NCBI GenBank assembly: GCA_012295275.1 | Contig: CM022672.1 | Span: 13,148,995-13,212,994, forward strand | Length of the DNA stretch: 64,000 nt | Direction of reading: 5' to 3' | Source of the DNA: Chrysomallon squamiferum | Lineage: Eukaryota; Mollusca; Gastropoda; Neomphalida; Peltospiridae | Shown here: positions 41,377 through 52,349 of the stretch, piece after piece | Layout: every line of letters starts with the position of its first letter | How positions within the stretch are numbered: the stretch's first letter is position 1 | Made by a program: the position numbers and the translations under genes | Notes under the pieces: model-generated | The model's database searches: none | The model's input: the letters and a program-made list of their open reading frames with translations, nothing else | What the model was told of the DNA's origin: nothing

Positions 41377-43070
41377 CAGTAGAGAATGATCAGTAGTCAA
41401 TTTGCACACTTCTTATTGGTGATTCCATTCTGGTTGCTATGGCGAGTGATCCAAAGCAGAGGCTTGAGCAAGTCAGTGGTCCTTAATGTTTCCATGCTCT
41501 GGACGCTCTCACTTTGAGTAAACACGCCTTCTAACAGTTAATATTTCGTTGAAAGATGTTGATTCTAGTTTAGTTATTTGACGAATTAGACAAATCATTG
41601 AATGTGTACCATTATTCAAATGTTCCAGTCTTGAAGCAGTAATTTTTTTATTTCTTAATTAGTTCAGTACTAACTGTTGTCTGTTTTGTAATCACTGATT
41701 AATCTTTAATGTTTCTTGCAAACCTTATTATTCAAGAGAAGTTAGTTGTTAAGGACGTTTAATGACGTCACACAATGGACCAGAAATACTTTCGTTGCCT
41801 CTTTTTGGATTCTAACTGTATATAAATTTTGGACTGCAGCTATGAGTGGAATATTCCATTATTTTATATTATAAATGTATGTAGTTCCAGTGTAATTTAG
41901 AATTGCGCTTAAAATTACTAAAACAGTCTTAAATTTCACGGAAATATATATATATATATATATATATATTTTACTAATTTTTTATAAATTAAAATTTATT
42001 ATTATTATGATTATTATTATTTTGTTTCCGATTCGACTAATTTCGTTCGGAATTTTCGTTTGCAATTATAAGTCAAACCAATGCTGCACAACGCATTGTC
42101 CACAATTTAATTTTTTTAATTTTTTTTTTTTTCTTTATTTATTTTGCGTGAGTGTGAGCGAGCGCATTTGTATACATTAAGAAGTCGATTTTTATTTTTA
42201 TTTTTTTATTGTGGAAATCGACAAACATAAAATTACAGACGCAAACGCACATACAAATACAAACAACAATAATAAAGATTATTAATTATCATAATAGTGA
42301 AAATGATGATGATGACGATACTGAAGGTGGCTATTCTCTGTCTTATGGGAGGAATATATCCTATGCACGTCCCTTTTTTTTTATGTTTTTTTTTTTTTTT
42401 TTTAATGTCTTTCTTAAACAAATTTAATTTCAACAAAATCAAATTACTTCCAAGAAGAAACCTTGCTGTTTAACACCATATTTATTTATGTTAATTAATA
42501 TTCGAAAAAAATGTATAAAAAGAATCTCGCTGCCTGCAAACCAAAAGGCTATTCTCATCTATTATTAATAATTTTGATTTTTACTTGCTGATCTACTTTG
42601 CATTCGTATGGTTTTTCATGACAATTTTATTTTATTATTATTATTATTATTATTATTTTAATTTCGTTTCTTTAACAATTAAAATAATTCGTTATTTGTG
42701 TAGTTAGTTATTTAATTAGTTATTTCTAATTCTCTGCACGTTTTAGTTGGTCAAATTTATGCGAATTATTTTTTAATTGGAATTGTTACTGGGTTTTTTT
42801 TCGGGGGGGGGGTATTTATTTATTTATTAAAGTACTGAATTGAGGGTTTTTTTTCGAGCGAACTTGCTTTCTTGTTATAGTTCACAAACGAAGTAACGAA
42901 TAGTTACAATGCATTATTTAACCAATGTAGATTATCAAGACTAGTTAAAGATAACTCCATTATACCGGAAGCACATGTTTAGGAAATTCCGGGAAACCAA
43001 ATGAAAAGTTAAAAATATTTTTAGAAGGTTCGAGAATTAAGTGAGGCTGAATACTTCTCACAGTGAAACA

Positions 43071-44281
43071 ATGTCAGCAGTGGATGAGGTAATTAGATTA
43101 TAGATGAAATAATAGATAAACTGAGCATGCGAACAGGCTGAGTAGGTTGTAAACGTTCACATCTGATGCTAAATATTTATGACGCAAATTAAATTTGAAA
43201 TCGACAAAACAAATGAATCGAAACAGACTGATGAATGATGAAGTGATAATGATATCCGCATCAGTTTAAAGCAAACATGGCCAGATATACTAATTATAAA
43301 GAATTTTAATCATTTTGGAAGATTCAGCCATAAGTATTACACTGAATATATTATATTCATAATATTGTGATCATTTTACTTAGGGAACAGCAACATTATG
43401 AAAAGAGGTAAAAAGAAATAATAAATGTAAAATAAAAACAATTTGATACGTAGTTAGTAGATTAACATTAAAATAAGCATATATCAGTTAGTAGACTAAC
43501 ATTAAAATAAGCATGCATCATTCATACATCCTTCTTGTTGACATTTAAGTTTGTTCTGGGGGGCGTTTCTATTTAAAAAGTAAAATTTATGTAATTTGGA
43601 AATAAAATTATTAAAAGATAGTAAAGTGGTGATATATAACTTACAACGATTTTCAAACTGAAAACAAAGCCAATGTATTTGGGAGAAATTATGAAAGTGT
43701 AAAATAATTAATGAAAACATTTAAAATGTATTCTTGCAGCTTAAAAAGGATGTTGAAGAACTCAAGAAGTTTTTTGAGGAAGCTTCAAGAACCAGAGTAC
43801 GTGACATTTTGGAATTAGAACTTCACAAGCTTGAGTTTCAGCTGCAGCAGAAACTGGGTGATGGTGATCATGAACCTGTCGAGTCAGATGCAGTTACTAC
43901 TAGCTCACCACCTGTTCTTGGCAAAGGACTAGTATTCACAGAAAAAATTACAAATTATGGTGATTCCTCTCTCTTCTTTATTTTTTATTATTATTAATTT
44001 TTCTATCACAGTACTTCTTTTGCTAAATAATTTAATCTCAAAATGGTTTTTGAAAAGATACTAGCTATATAATTAATACATTTTAGGTTTCCATTTGGTT
44101 TAAGATATATACATACATACACACACACAGTGTTTACAGTATTAGTTGTGTGTTGAAACTGTTCTCAACTTGTTGTATTTAAAATTATTTTCTGTTGTTT
44201 GAAACAGTAAAACTGATTTGTTTTCTTTTTGATTCATGTAGGTTAATTGGTCTAATTATATATATAACTGGTCTCTATTTT

Positions 44282-44323
<42 letters not shown>

Positions 44324-44547
44324 GTAGTCAAAGCATTCTATTTATGGTAGAAAAATAAACTTGAATTATTTAGTTATATTGCATTACTGATCTTGTTAAT
44401 TACTAATTAAATTTTTTTTTTTTTCAGCTTGGGATCAGTCTGAAAAGTTTATGAAATTGTATGTTACCTTGAATGGGGTTCATTCACTTCCAAAGGAAGA
44501 TATAACTTCAAAGTTCACTGAAAAGTTTGTATTTTCAGAATCAGATT

Positions 44548-44587
<40 letters not shown>

Positions 44588-44965
44588 CCACCTTCATTTT
44601 CACTTCTTATACTGTACATGTAGTTTAGTTCTTGTTATTGAAAAATTATTTTATTTTAAGACTATTTATATATCTAGATTATAATTGTAGTATGTTAGAA
44701 CTACAGTTAAAGCATTATTACTACAGTCATTTGGATTATGATAATTTTAAAATATTTTGTTCAGCAAAACTGTTAGGTCCAATTAACTGATTTTTAGACT
44801 GGTTGCACTGAAGAACCAAGTAAGACTTATTAATTTTATAATAATGTATTTTATTAACTACTGGTGTTGTATATTGTTATTTCTATTTTTAAAATTATTT
44901 TATTTTTTTACTTTTATTTAATTATTATCTATCTATCTATCTATCTATCTGTCTATCTGTCGATC

Positions 44966-45013
<48 letters not shown>

Positions 45014-46285
45014 CATACATATATGTATATACATTTTTTTTTTTTTTTTTTTTGCAGGTCAGTTGAACTACATATAAAAAATCTGAACAACAAAAACTAT
45101 GAACTTTATATAACCAAAGTGTGCGAGAAGATTGAACCAGAAGCAAGTTACCATAAAGTAAGTTACAGGATTTCATTCACTGAGTGTTTTTTCTTAAATT
45201 AAACAAATAAATTACTACAATAACTGTCACAATGCTCAACACTCTTCATCCATATCTTAAGATTTATGTAGTTAGACATTGAAAATAATGTTTTTAGTAA
45301 TAATGACAACAACAGTAATAAAAAGAAATGTATATATTCAAACATATTAATTACTAGGATGAAAATTATATTGCCCTGTACTATTGATAACCAGCATTAT
45401 TCCATTATGTTTTACGTTTTGACTAACACTTAATATTTGTATATTATAATGACACTTTTTAAAATTACCAATAACTTACAAAATAAAATGGCATTTTTGA
45501 GGAACATAATTAACTTTAAAATGCTTTATCATTCCTGAATTCTTTGTTAAAATCTGGCTCATCTTTCAAGTTGTGTGATCTGTTTTATTAGCATTGGTTT
45601 TATTATTATTATTAGTGGTAAATGATTTCCAGGAGAAATATAACTTACCTCTCTTTATTTCAGGTTAAAACCGATATGATTTTGTTGATGTTAAAGAAAA
45701 AAGACACTGGTAAAACATGGGCGTATGTCACAGAAGCAGAGAAGAAAGCAAAAGAAGCCAAAAAGTGAGTGATACTTAAGTTGAAATTAGCACAGAAGTG
45801 ATATGTAACTGAACACTGTTGGAATAATTTTTTTGTAAACTCATTGCTGGATTTGTACCTAATTTTATACCAAATATTGTGGTATAAAGGAGAATCAGAA
45901 AAGCAAAATAATCCAGAAATTGAGCAATACTGAAATAGTGTTAGCTAGTCAGCATCTTTTTGTAAACTCATTGCTGGATTTGTACATAATGTTCTACCAA
46001 ATATTATTATTCTGTTGTTTAAAGATCTTAGTTTCTACAGTTCTTCAAAATGAAATGGTAGGCTTCAAGTGTATATGTGTATATTCAATTATTTATTGAT
46101 TTTGTAAAACTTGTGCATATTTCACCTGATTAACAATAATAATCTTATAAGACAATCCCTTCTACAGAAATGGAAAATCCTTTACATGCTCAGGCTAAAA
46201 GCTAATATATCATAGTAATCTTGAAACTATATATTCATATATACATACATATATAGATATATATACATACACATACATACATACA

Positions 46286-46319
<34 letters not shown>

Positions 46320-46412
46320 GATATATATACATACACATACATACACATACATACATACATACATATATAGATATACATACATACACATACATACATACAT
46401 ACATACATACAA

Positions 46413-46447
<35 letters not shown>

Positions 46448-47137
46448 CACATATGCATATATATATATATGTATGTCTGTATGTATGTATATATATATAT
46501 ATATGTATGTATGTAAGCATATAGTTTCAAGATTTCTAAGATGTATTAGCTTTTAGCCTCAGCATGTAAAGCATTTTCCATTTCTATAGAAGGATTTGTT
46601 TTGAAAAAAATAAAAGGTCACTATCCATGCATCCATGGAATTATGTATTTTGCAGTGGATGTTAATCTGGGAGCCTTATCAGTATTAAAAACACTTAACA
46701 GTTTACTACTTTTCATGGTTCACAATTCACTAGCATTTTTCATACTGTTATTCAAAACAGTTGGTGGCAGGCTATTAAGAGTTACCATCATCATCCTTGT
46801 CTAGTAGATTAAACTATTTTCTTGTGTATGGGATGGTTATTATAAATGCCAGCATTCAACAGAATAACAATCGATTTGGTGTAGTGAATTTCTTTTCTTA
46901 AGTCATTGTTCACTTAATAATGACAGTAATAAAATGCAATGAGGTATTAAAAATAAATTGTAATTTATTCTAAATATATCTTTTTATTGTTACAGACCAA
47001 CATTTGATGAAAAGGATGATCCAAATGCAAGTATAATGAAACTTATGCAGAACATGTATGAGGAGGGAGATGATGAAATGAAGAGGACCATTTCAAAAGC
47101 TTGGTCAGAATCCAGAGAAAAACAACCTTCATTTTAG
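43071..47137 (+). CDS. CACYBP: Calcyclin-binding protein / Siah-interacting protein, complete
   Basis: Join 43071-43088, 43740-43959, 44428-44524, 45058-45157, 45664-45764 and 46996-47137 gives 225 residues (human 228). The first exon encodes only MSAVDE. Residues about 5-50 form the N-terminal helical hairpin (LKKDVEELKKFFEEASRTRV), the dimerisation and Siah1-binding part. About 70-160 are the CS (p23-like) domain with NYAWDQSEKFMKLYVTL. The C-terminal SGS domain includes DEMKRTISKAWSESREKQ, which binds S100 proteins in vertebrates. CACYBP bridges Siah1 and Skp1-Ebi for beta-catenin ubiquitination (family knowledge). Homology extends over the whole length, so identity is firm. The donors after 43959 (GTGATT) and 44524 (GTTTGT) are weak but required by frame and homology. 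Intron 3 ends in an unusual repeat and intron 5 carries a foldback element. Confidence 0.95.
43450..43521. repeat. Two tandem copies of a 36-base unit
   Basis: GTTAGTAGA(T/C)TAACATTAAA plus ATAAGCAT(A/G) repeats head to tail at about 43452 and 43488 in CACYBP intron 1. Confidence 0.85.
44923..45053. repeat. Compound ATCT, GT and T20 tract leading into a splice acceptor
   Basis: ATCT units (44923-44968), a GT array (about 44973-45010), a short CATA block and 20 T (45034-45053) end directly in GCAG at the CACYBP exon 4 acceptor. Poly-Tyr/Val frames here are artefacts. Confidence 0.9.
45828..46014. repeat. Direct repeat of about 55 bases in CACYBP intron 5
   Basis: TTTTTGTAAACTCATTGCTG followed by GATTTGTAC(C/A)TAAT and a CCAAATATT block is present at about 45829-45885 and again at 45956-46012, 127 bases apart, with few mismatches. 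Confidence 0.8.
46152..46599. mobile_element. Foldback (MITE-like) element enclosing a CATA microsatellite
   Basis: An 81-base arm at 46152-46232 is matched by its reverse complement at 46519-46599 with roughly nine differences. Shared blocks include GAAATGGAAAAT, CTTTACATGCT, AGGCTAAAAGCTAATA and AATCTTGAAACTATAT. Between the arms lie about 285 bases of CATA/TATA units that themselves switch to TATG at the right end. There is no coding capacity. Arm similarity and lack of a transposase fit a non-autonomous foldback transposon with an expanded core. No clear target-site duplication was seen. Confidence 0.65.
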
Positions 47138-47809
47138 AAAATCATTTTTTTTATACTGAAGATTACATTTTTTTTTTTTTATGCTGAAGCTTAGAAAACT
47201 AAAACTAGTTTATTTTATCTCCTGTGACACAGTATATTCCTGCATCATCCCAGTCTGCAAAATTTCAAAAAAACCCTAATAACAGGTGTTTTGATTCAAG
47301 ACTAAATTTGTTTTATGTGCATCGATACTGACATTAATTGTAAGAACTAAAGATGTCAAATTTTTGTTAGTAAACATGTGGAAATGTCAGGTTGAATGAT
47401 TGTGGAAGCTAATTTAATAAATAAAAAATTGAAAACTGCTTAAATCAGACTAAAACAACCCTTGATGAGCATGTGAATTAAAGAGTGAGAGAGGGCTAGC
47501 TAGGAGAGGTTGGCAGACATCAGAATAATTGTACAGAATAATTTTGTATTTACTCAACTTCCAGCTACTTTTTATTTTTTATTTTTTTCCAAGATTGTTT
47601 TTGTATTGGAGAGAATTAAGAAATCCTATTTTTCACTGTGTGTTTTAAAACATTTTGATATTACACTTATCTTGTTCTGAATCAACAATTATGACAAATT
47701 GTTTTTTGTTTTTGTAAAGCCCTTTATCTCCTAGGTTCACAGTGTAGCTCTAACAATTTGATCAATAATAATAGAATATTAAAAAGTGTTACTTTAATTA
47801 CAATCTTGC

Positions 47810-47850
<41 letters not shown>

Positions 47851-48892
47851 CCATGAAAGGGAAGTGCAAAAAACAGTAGAGAATTAAAAAAAAAAAAAAA
47901 TATGATGTAACAACTCGGTGCCATTTTAAATACTTGACATAAAGCATGACAGACATTAATGGTGTGAAATAGTGTAAAATACTGGAGTAATATGGACATG
48001 CTCAAGATGATTTATAATTGTCCAGACTTGTTATCATGAATCCAAAACCAAACAATAAGTATAATGAAGTTATCAATGTATGTGTATTTAATAATGTTTT
48101 GTTTTAGGCTTAGGTCTTAATAAAAAGAATGGCAATATTTGTTTTATTTTGTTTTTTAAATTTATTGAAATTACTTATTAATGTTGTAAAACTTGGATAT
48201 ATTGTTATGGTATCCAATTTAACCTAATTAACCTCTGTTTAAAGAAACTAATCATATTTTAATATTGTTTCAGGAAAGATTCTTTAATAACCAGAAAGTT
48301 CTTTAACTTTTTTCAGTTAATAGATTATAAAATTGGGAGTAGATATCACACTAGTTTGAAATTATAAAAAGATTAACTGGTCAGTTCTTCATTCAGTGCT
48401 GTTTGGTGAGGTGTTAAGTTTCACTGTTAGTTTGTTATAAGCAGTGTTTACCCTGTGTGCAGCATTGGCCCACAAACCTTCAACCTTTATCAAGGGTATT
48501 GAGAATTTCTGAAAGGATGAAAAAGATAATTAGTTTGTAGTTTCTCGTATCTTTCACTCATTACTGCATTATACATAAACACCATTTTAAATAGCTGGAA
48601 AGGTATAGGGGAACATTGAAGATGAAAATGAGAATCAAGGGTATAGATATATAAAAATAGTTTGTAAACTACAGGTTATAAAAACAGAATATATGAACCA
48701 ATGTATGCAGTTTTTAATATACAATCAAATATATGATTTCACACCTTAAGTTATAAATTCCATTCCAAGAAAAAATGCTAGAAAACGCTAGAAACGTTAT
48801 AAAATGCTAGAAAACTGATGGAATGAAAAAGTTTTGTATTTTATTTATAATTTCTATAATGATACAAAATAACGAAACTAGAGCATGCAAAA
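47138..48892. other. CACYBP 3' UTR and convergent intergenic spacer
   Basis: No gene seen. AATAAA hexamers occur at 47416-47421 and 48119-48124; the second, followed by T/G-rich DNA, is the better CACYBP poly(A) candidate. A-runs lie at 47814-47846. On the minus strand AATAAA at 48845-48840 would serve the AhpD-like gene 50 bases after its stop. Confidence 0.5.
48119..48124 (+). terminator. Candidate CACYBP poly(A) signal
   Basis: AATAAA followed by a TTTGTTTTATTTTGTTTTTT downstream element, about 1 kb after the stop. Confidence 0.4.
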
Positions 48893-49334
48893 TCACTCTG
48901 GATAAATTCGGCCTATGAAATAGAATTCTTTGTTTGGTTTCATTTCTGTCAGGTGTGCAAGTCTGTTTGACATGGATATAAAGGCTGCCACTGTTCCAAT
49001 GTCCCATGCATCGTCTTGTGTCAGGTTGTGTTCATAAAGTTTCTTGTACTTTTTTTCTGAAGGGGAATGACTGTGACAAATTTCCATAGCAAACTCCAGT
49101 ATCGCTTTTTGTCGAGGATCAAGATCTGCTGTTTTCCAGTTAGCCGAGAGCTATAAGAATTTTTTTTTTTTAAATTAGATAAATAAATAATAACAGCAAC
49201 ACTAACACTAACACTAACAATAATAATAAAACAATCAATATCTGTGAACAAATTAATATATTTTGAATAAAATCTTTAATATCTGATGTCTTTAGAGTCC
49301 ATTATTATTATTATTTATTTTTATTATTTTTTTA

Positions 49335-49376
<42 letters not shown>

Positions 49377-51239
49377 TAGTGTAGAACTAGAAAGTTCTGT
49401 ATATCTGGAGACAGACAATGTAAAGAAGTGGAAAATTTTTTCATCTGAATTTTTTTATATATAATTCTTGGGGTTTCAGCTTACAGAAAATGTAACAATG
49501 TGCAGTTTTATTGTATATGGATAAAAAGGGGGAAGGAAATGCCATAAAAAAAACAATTCACATTTTTATTTTATTTAAATGGACTAGTCCTTTTTTTCCT
49601 TCAATACTATTCATAACTTATATCTAAAACAATATTTAAAGTTGATTTTTTGTTTTTTGTTATCTGTAAAAGCACAGACACAAAAACGATTTTTGTTGTG
49701 GCAGAACATTTAATTAAGGAAGATTAAGGGAGATTATCTGACAATGAATCAACTTATTAGGTGTTCAAATTGGAAACAATATAACATGTCACTAAACTAG
49801 TCTGCTAGTATTGGATCTTGTAATTATTTGCAAATAGTTAGATATTTAAATTATAAGCAAGTTAAAACAGGTCACTAACCTGGTCTGCTAGTACTGGATC
49901 TTTTGACTGCATGCGATGGAGTGCACTGTGAGTAATAACACAGTAAGAACATTTGTTCTCCGCACTCACTGTCACTGCTATCATTTCTTTATCTGCTCTG
50001 GTCAAATTACCTATTTAAATAAATTTTAAAAATTTAAATATTAGCTGCTGCTCTCTTAAAATTTACTTAAATAAATAAAACATTTAAAATTAACTAATTA
50101 TATAAATTATATATTTGAAAATATATATTTTTAAATCTTATCTGCTCTTGTCAAATTACCTAATTAAATAAATTTAAAATTTTCTTGAAAATGTTTATTT
50201 TTAAATTGGGTGATTCTTGTTAAATTAACTAATTAAATAAATAAAAAAAATTGTTTGAAAATATTTATTTTTAAATATTAGCTGCTCTTTTTAAATATAT
50301 ATAAAGTGCCTAATAAAAGCAGTGAGTAATCATTAATGTTGTTCTTTACATAAAAGGTTAATGATATAGACATGCCTTTGTTCTGCATGATAATATCATT
50401 GTAAAAAAGAAAAGCCCTCAGTTCTTCAGGTCTGTAAGCCAGTGTACGAAATGCATTTGGAATAAAAGTAGACTGAAAAAAATAATTTACAAAATCATTA
50501 TTTATTTCTGAGAACATCTAATGTTAATTTTAGGCCAGTTTTTATTAAATTATTTTTGTTTTGTTTTACAAATGAATGCCAGATGATATATATATATGTA
50601 TCTATGTACATGTGTATATGTATGTGTATGTGCATATGTGTAAATATATACATATGTATATATGTATATGTATAGATGTGTATATATATATATATATATA
50701 TGTGTATATGTACATATAAATGTATATAAATACATGTGTGTATGTATATGTATAGATGTGTGTATGTATATATATATATATGTGTGTGTATGTATATGTA
50801 TATATGTGTATAATGTACATACATATATATATATACACACACACACACATGTACATATACACATATATACATATACATACACATATATATACATATACAC
50901 ATCTATACATATACGCATGTACATAGATATATATACATACACACATCTATACATATACACATGTACATAGATACATATATATACATACACACATCTATGC
51001 ATATACATACACATATACATACATAAATGTATAGTTAGCAATACTAAGAAGATATGTGTATATTAAAAATTAAATAAATAACAGTAGACACTAGCTGGAA
51101 TACCTACATTTCCAAATCGATCCTGTAAATCTTTTGGCAGACTGGAAACATCTGGAACAGGGAATCGACTTACAGATTTATCAATGTCTGAAGAAGCAGC
51201 ACTTGATGTAGTGAAACCAACTGTAAGACATTTTGGAAT
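48893..51239 (-). CDS. AhpD-like peroxidase-related enzyme (first exon not found)
   Basis: Minus-strand exons 51239-51108, 50472-50376, 50010-49880 and 49150-48893 encode 205 residues to the TGA stop. The third exon holds the carboxymuconolactone decarboxylase/AhpD active site: Glu in RADKEMIAV lies 12 residues before the first Cys of AENKCSYCVITH, followed by the second Cys and His, matching the Glu, Cys-x-x-Cys, His set of AhpD. The last exon (LSANWKTADLDPRQKAILEF and a later DDAWDIGTVAAFISMSNRLA) matches the C-terminal half of the bacterial uncharacterised peroxidase-related family (TIGR01926 type). Probable role: thiol-based reduction of hydroperoxides, partner unknown. The first visible exon lacks an in-frame Met and is Ser/Thr-rich, so a start exon, perhaps with a mitochondrial presequence, must lie between 51240 and about 51900. 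The intron from 50375 to 50011 uses a GC donor. Confidence 0.85.
49338..49377. repeat. ATT microsatellite
   Basis: About 12 ATT units after an ATTT-rich lead, in the last intron of the AhpD-like gene. Confidence 0.85.
49985..50300. repeat. Three diverged tandem copies spanning a splice acceptor
   Basis: The segment TTATCTGCTCT(G/T)GTCAAATT with its AT-rich tail (AATAAAT, then TTGAAAATATTTATTTTTAAA) occurs at 49989, 50138 and, more diverged, 50212. The first copy contains the real exon start of the AhpD-like gene; the second reproduces the acceptor and eight codons as a decoy. Confidence 0.75.
50587..51025. repeat. Inverted TATG/CATA tract in an intron
   Basis: The left half is TATG/TGTG-rich, and near 50815 it switches to CATA/CACA-rich DNA, so the two halves can pair over about 200 bases. 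His/Tyr/Thr/Ile frames on both strands are artefacts. Confidence 0.9.
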
Positions 51240-51926
51240 CTGTAAATTAGAAAATGGAAAATAACATAATACCCAAATTAAATTTATTGAGATCTTGTGT
51301 ACACAGGACCAAATTTAAAGAGGTTAATGAATCCTAACAATATGGATACACTCACATTACTTCTTTGTTTATTTTTAATGTAAATATAATAATAACAACA
51401 TTAATCAAACCGTTGTGTTTTACTTTATTGTTAGTTAAAAGTGTGAATTAATCAAGATTCATATTCTTGGTATAAGTCTTGGAATCAAAATCAGAAATAA
51501 CAAACTTGGCTCATTTTTGTTTTGTATATTGTTTATTTTATGTTACGTTCCTTTTTCATTTCATCTAATCTGTCGTTTATTTCGATGACCTACACCAAAA
51601 CCATGTAATACATAACAAATGGTTTAAGTTTTGAAGCTGGTACTGTTCTTATAAGCATACAAAAAAAATAGTTTCATGAAATATACTTAACTTTGATTTA
51701 TTCATTAATAAACACTGTTTACAGCAGTGTTGGAATTTCGACATGACAAAACACGATCTACTCATATTCATAAACATTTTAAACTTTCTTTGCCAGTTTC
51801 TAACGAGGAGACTCCACCGACAAGGCTTTCACAATAATTACGGAACATGACGAACTATCCCGATAATTTAGGAAATACCCATTCGGTCCGAGGTAACACC
51901 GTAACGACTGTACAAGGATAAGAAAA
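51240..51926. other. Head-to-head interval between the AhpD-like gene and IDH3B
   Basis: This holds the missing first exon of the minus-strand gene and the promoter of IDH3B. Minus-strand ATGs at about 51847 (MFRNYCESLVGG) and 51778 (MFMNMSRSCFVMSK) both begin presequence-like peptides, but neither has a convincing phase-matching donor, so I do not assign one. The part at 51740-51926 is less AT-rich, as expected for a shared promoter. Confidence 0.45.
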
Positions 51927-52295
51927 ATGGCAGCAACATTGCGGAGATTGTCTCACTTAGTAACGAAAGATTTCTTGCAGGATTTAAAAACCTGTGTTCG
52001 ATCATGTTCCGTAGGTGTAATATATCATAGTCTGTATCAGTATAATACAAAAAAAAATTACTGTAATGAATCTAGGTTATGTTAATTAACTCGATGTAAC
52101 ATGAATCATGAATATATTTACATAATACATCATAACATAATAATTTAAATAGATATTTATTTCAGTTACTGGTAATAAATTTAACATTAAATTAATTTCC
52201 GTATATTATTCGTACTAACTTTGTTTCAAAATTTATATACAATGCAAACATCAACTAAAAAAGCAACACGGAAATCGAGGTCAAATATCAAGGTT

Positions 52296-52349
<54 letters not shown>

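Larger units (their letters stand above)
35290..43070. other. Intergenic, repeat-dominated DNA
   Basis: No gene can be supported in this 7.8 kb. Microsatellites include ATT/AAT arrays at about 36203-36251, 36901-36939, 37100-37139, 38149-38190 and 38770-38802, a TTTTA array at 36300-36346, T-runs and A-runs, CT at 40272-40336 and a long TG-rich tract. Promoter-like motifs near 41415-41446 and an ETS-like CCGGAAG at about 42966 are the only regulatory hints. The latter is about 105 bases before the CACYBP start codon. Confidence 0.6.

Noticed and set aside
40558-41382. Overlapping Cys/Val/Tyr-rich frames up to 114 residues
   Set aside because: They appear in all three plus-strand phases and follow directly from TGTATG/TGTGTG composition.
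46210-46530. Minus-strand Tyr/Cys/Met-rich frames
   Set aside because: Translation of CATA/TATA microsatellite in each phase; no splice or start context.
50498-51041. His/Tyr/Ile/Thr frames up to 163 residues on both strands
   Set aside because: Produced by the inverted TATG/CATA tract inside an intron; present on both strands.
51770-51860. Two presequence-like ATG frames as start exon of the AhpD-like gene
   Set aside because: Neither ends in a convincing donor that keeps phase with the exon at 51239.
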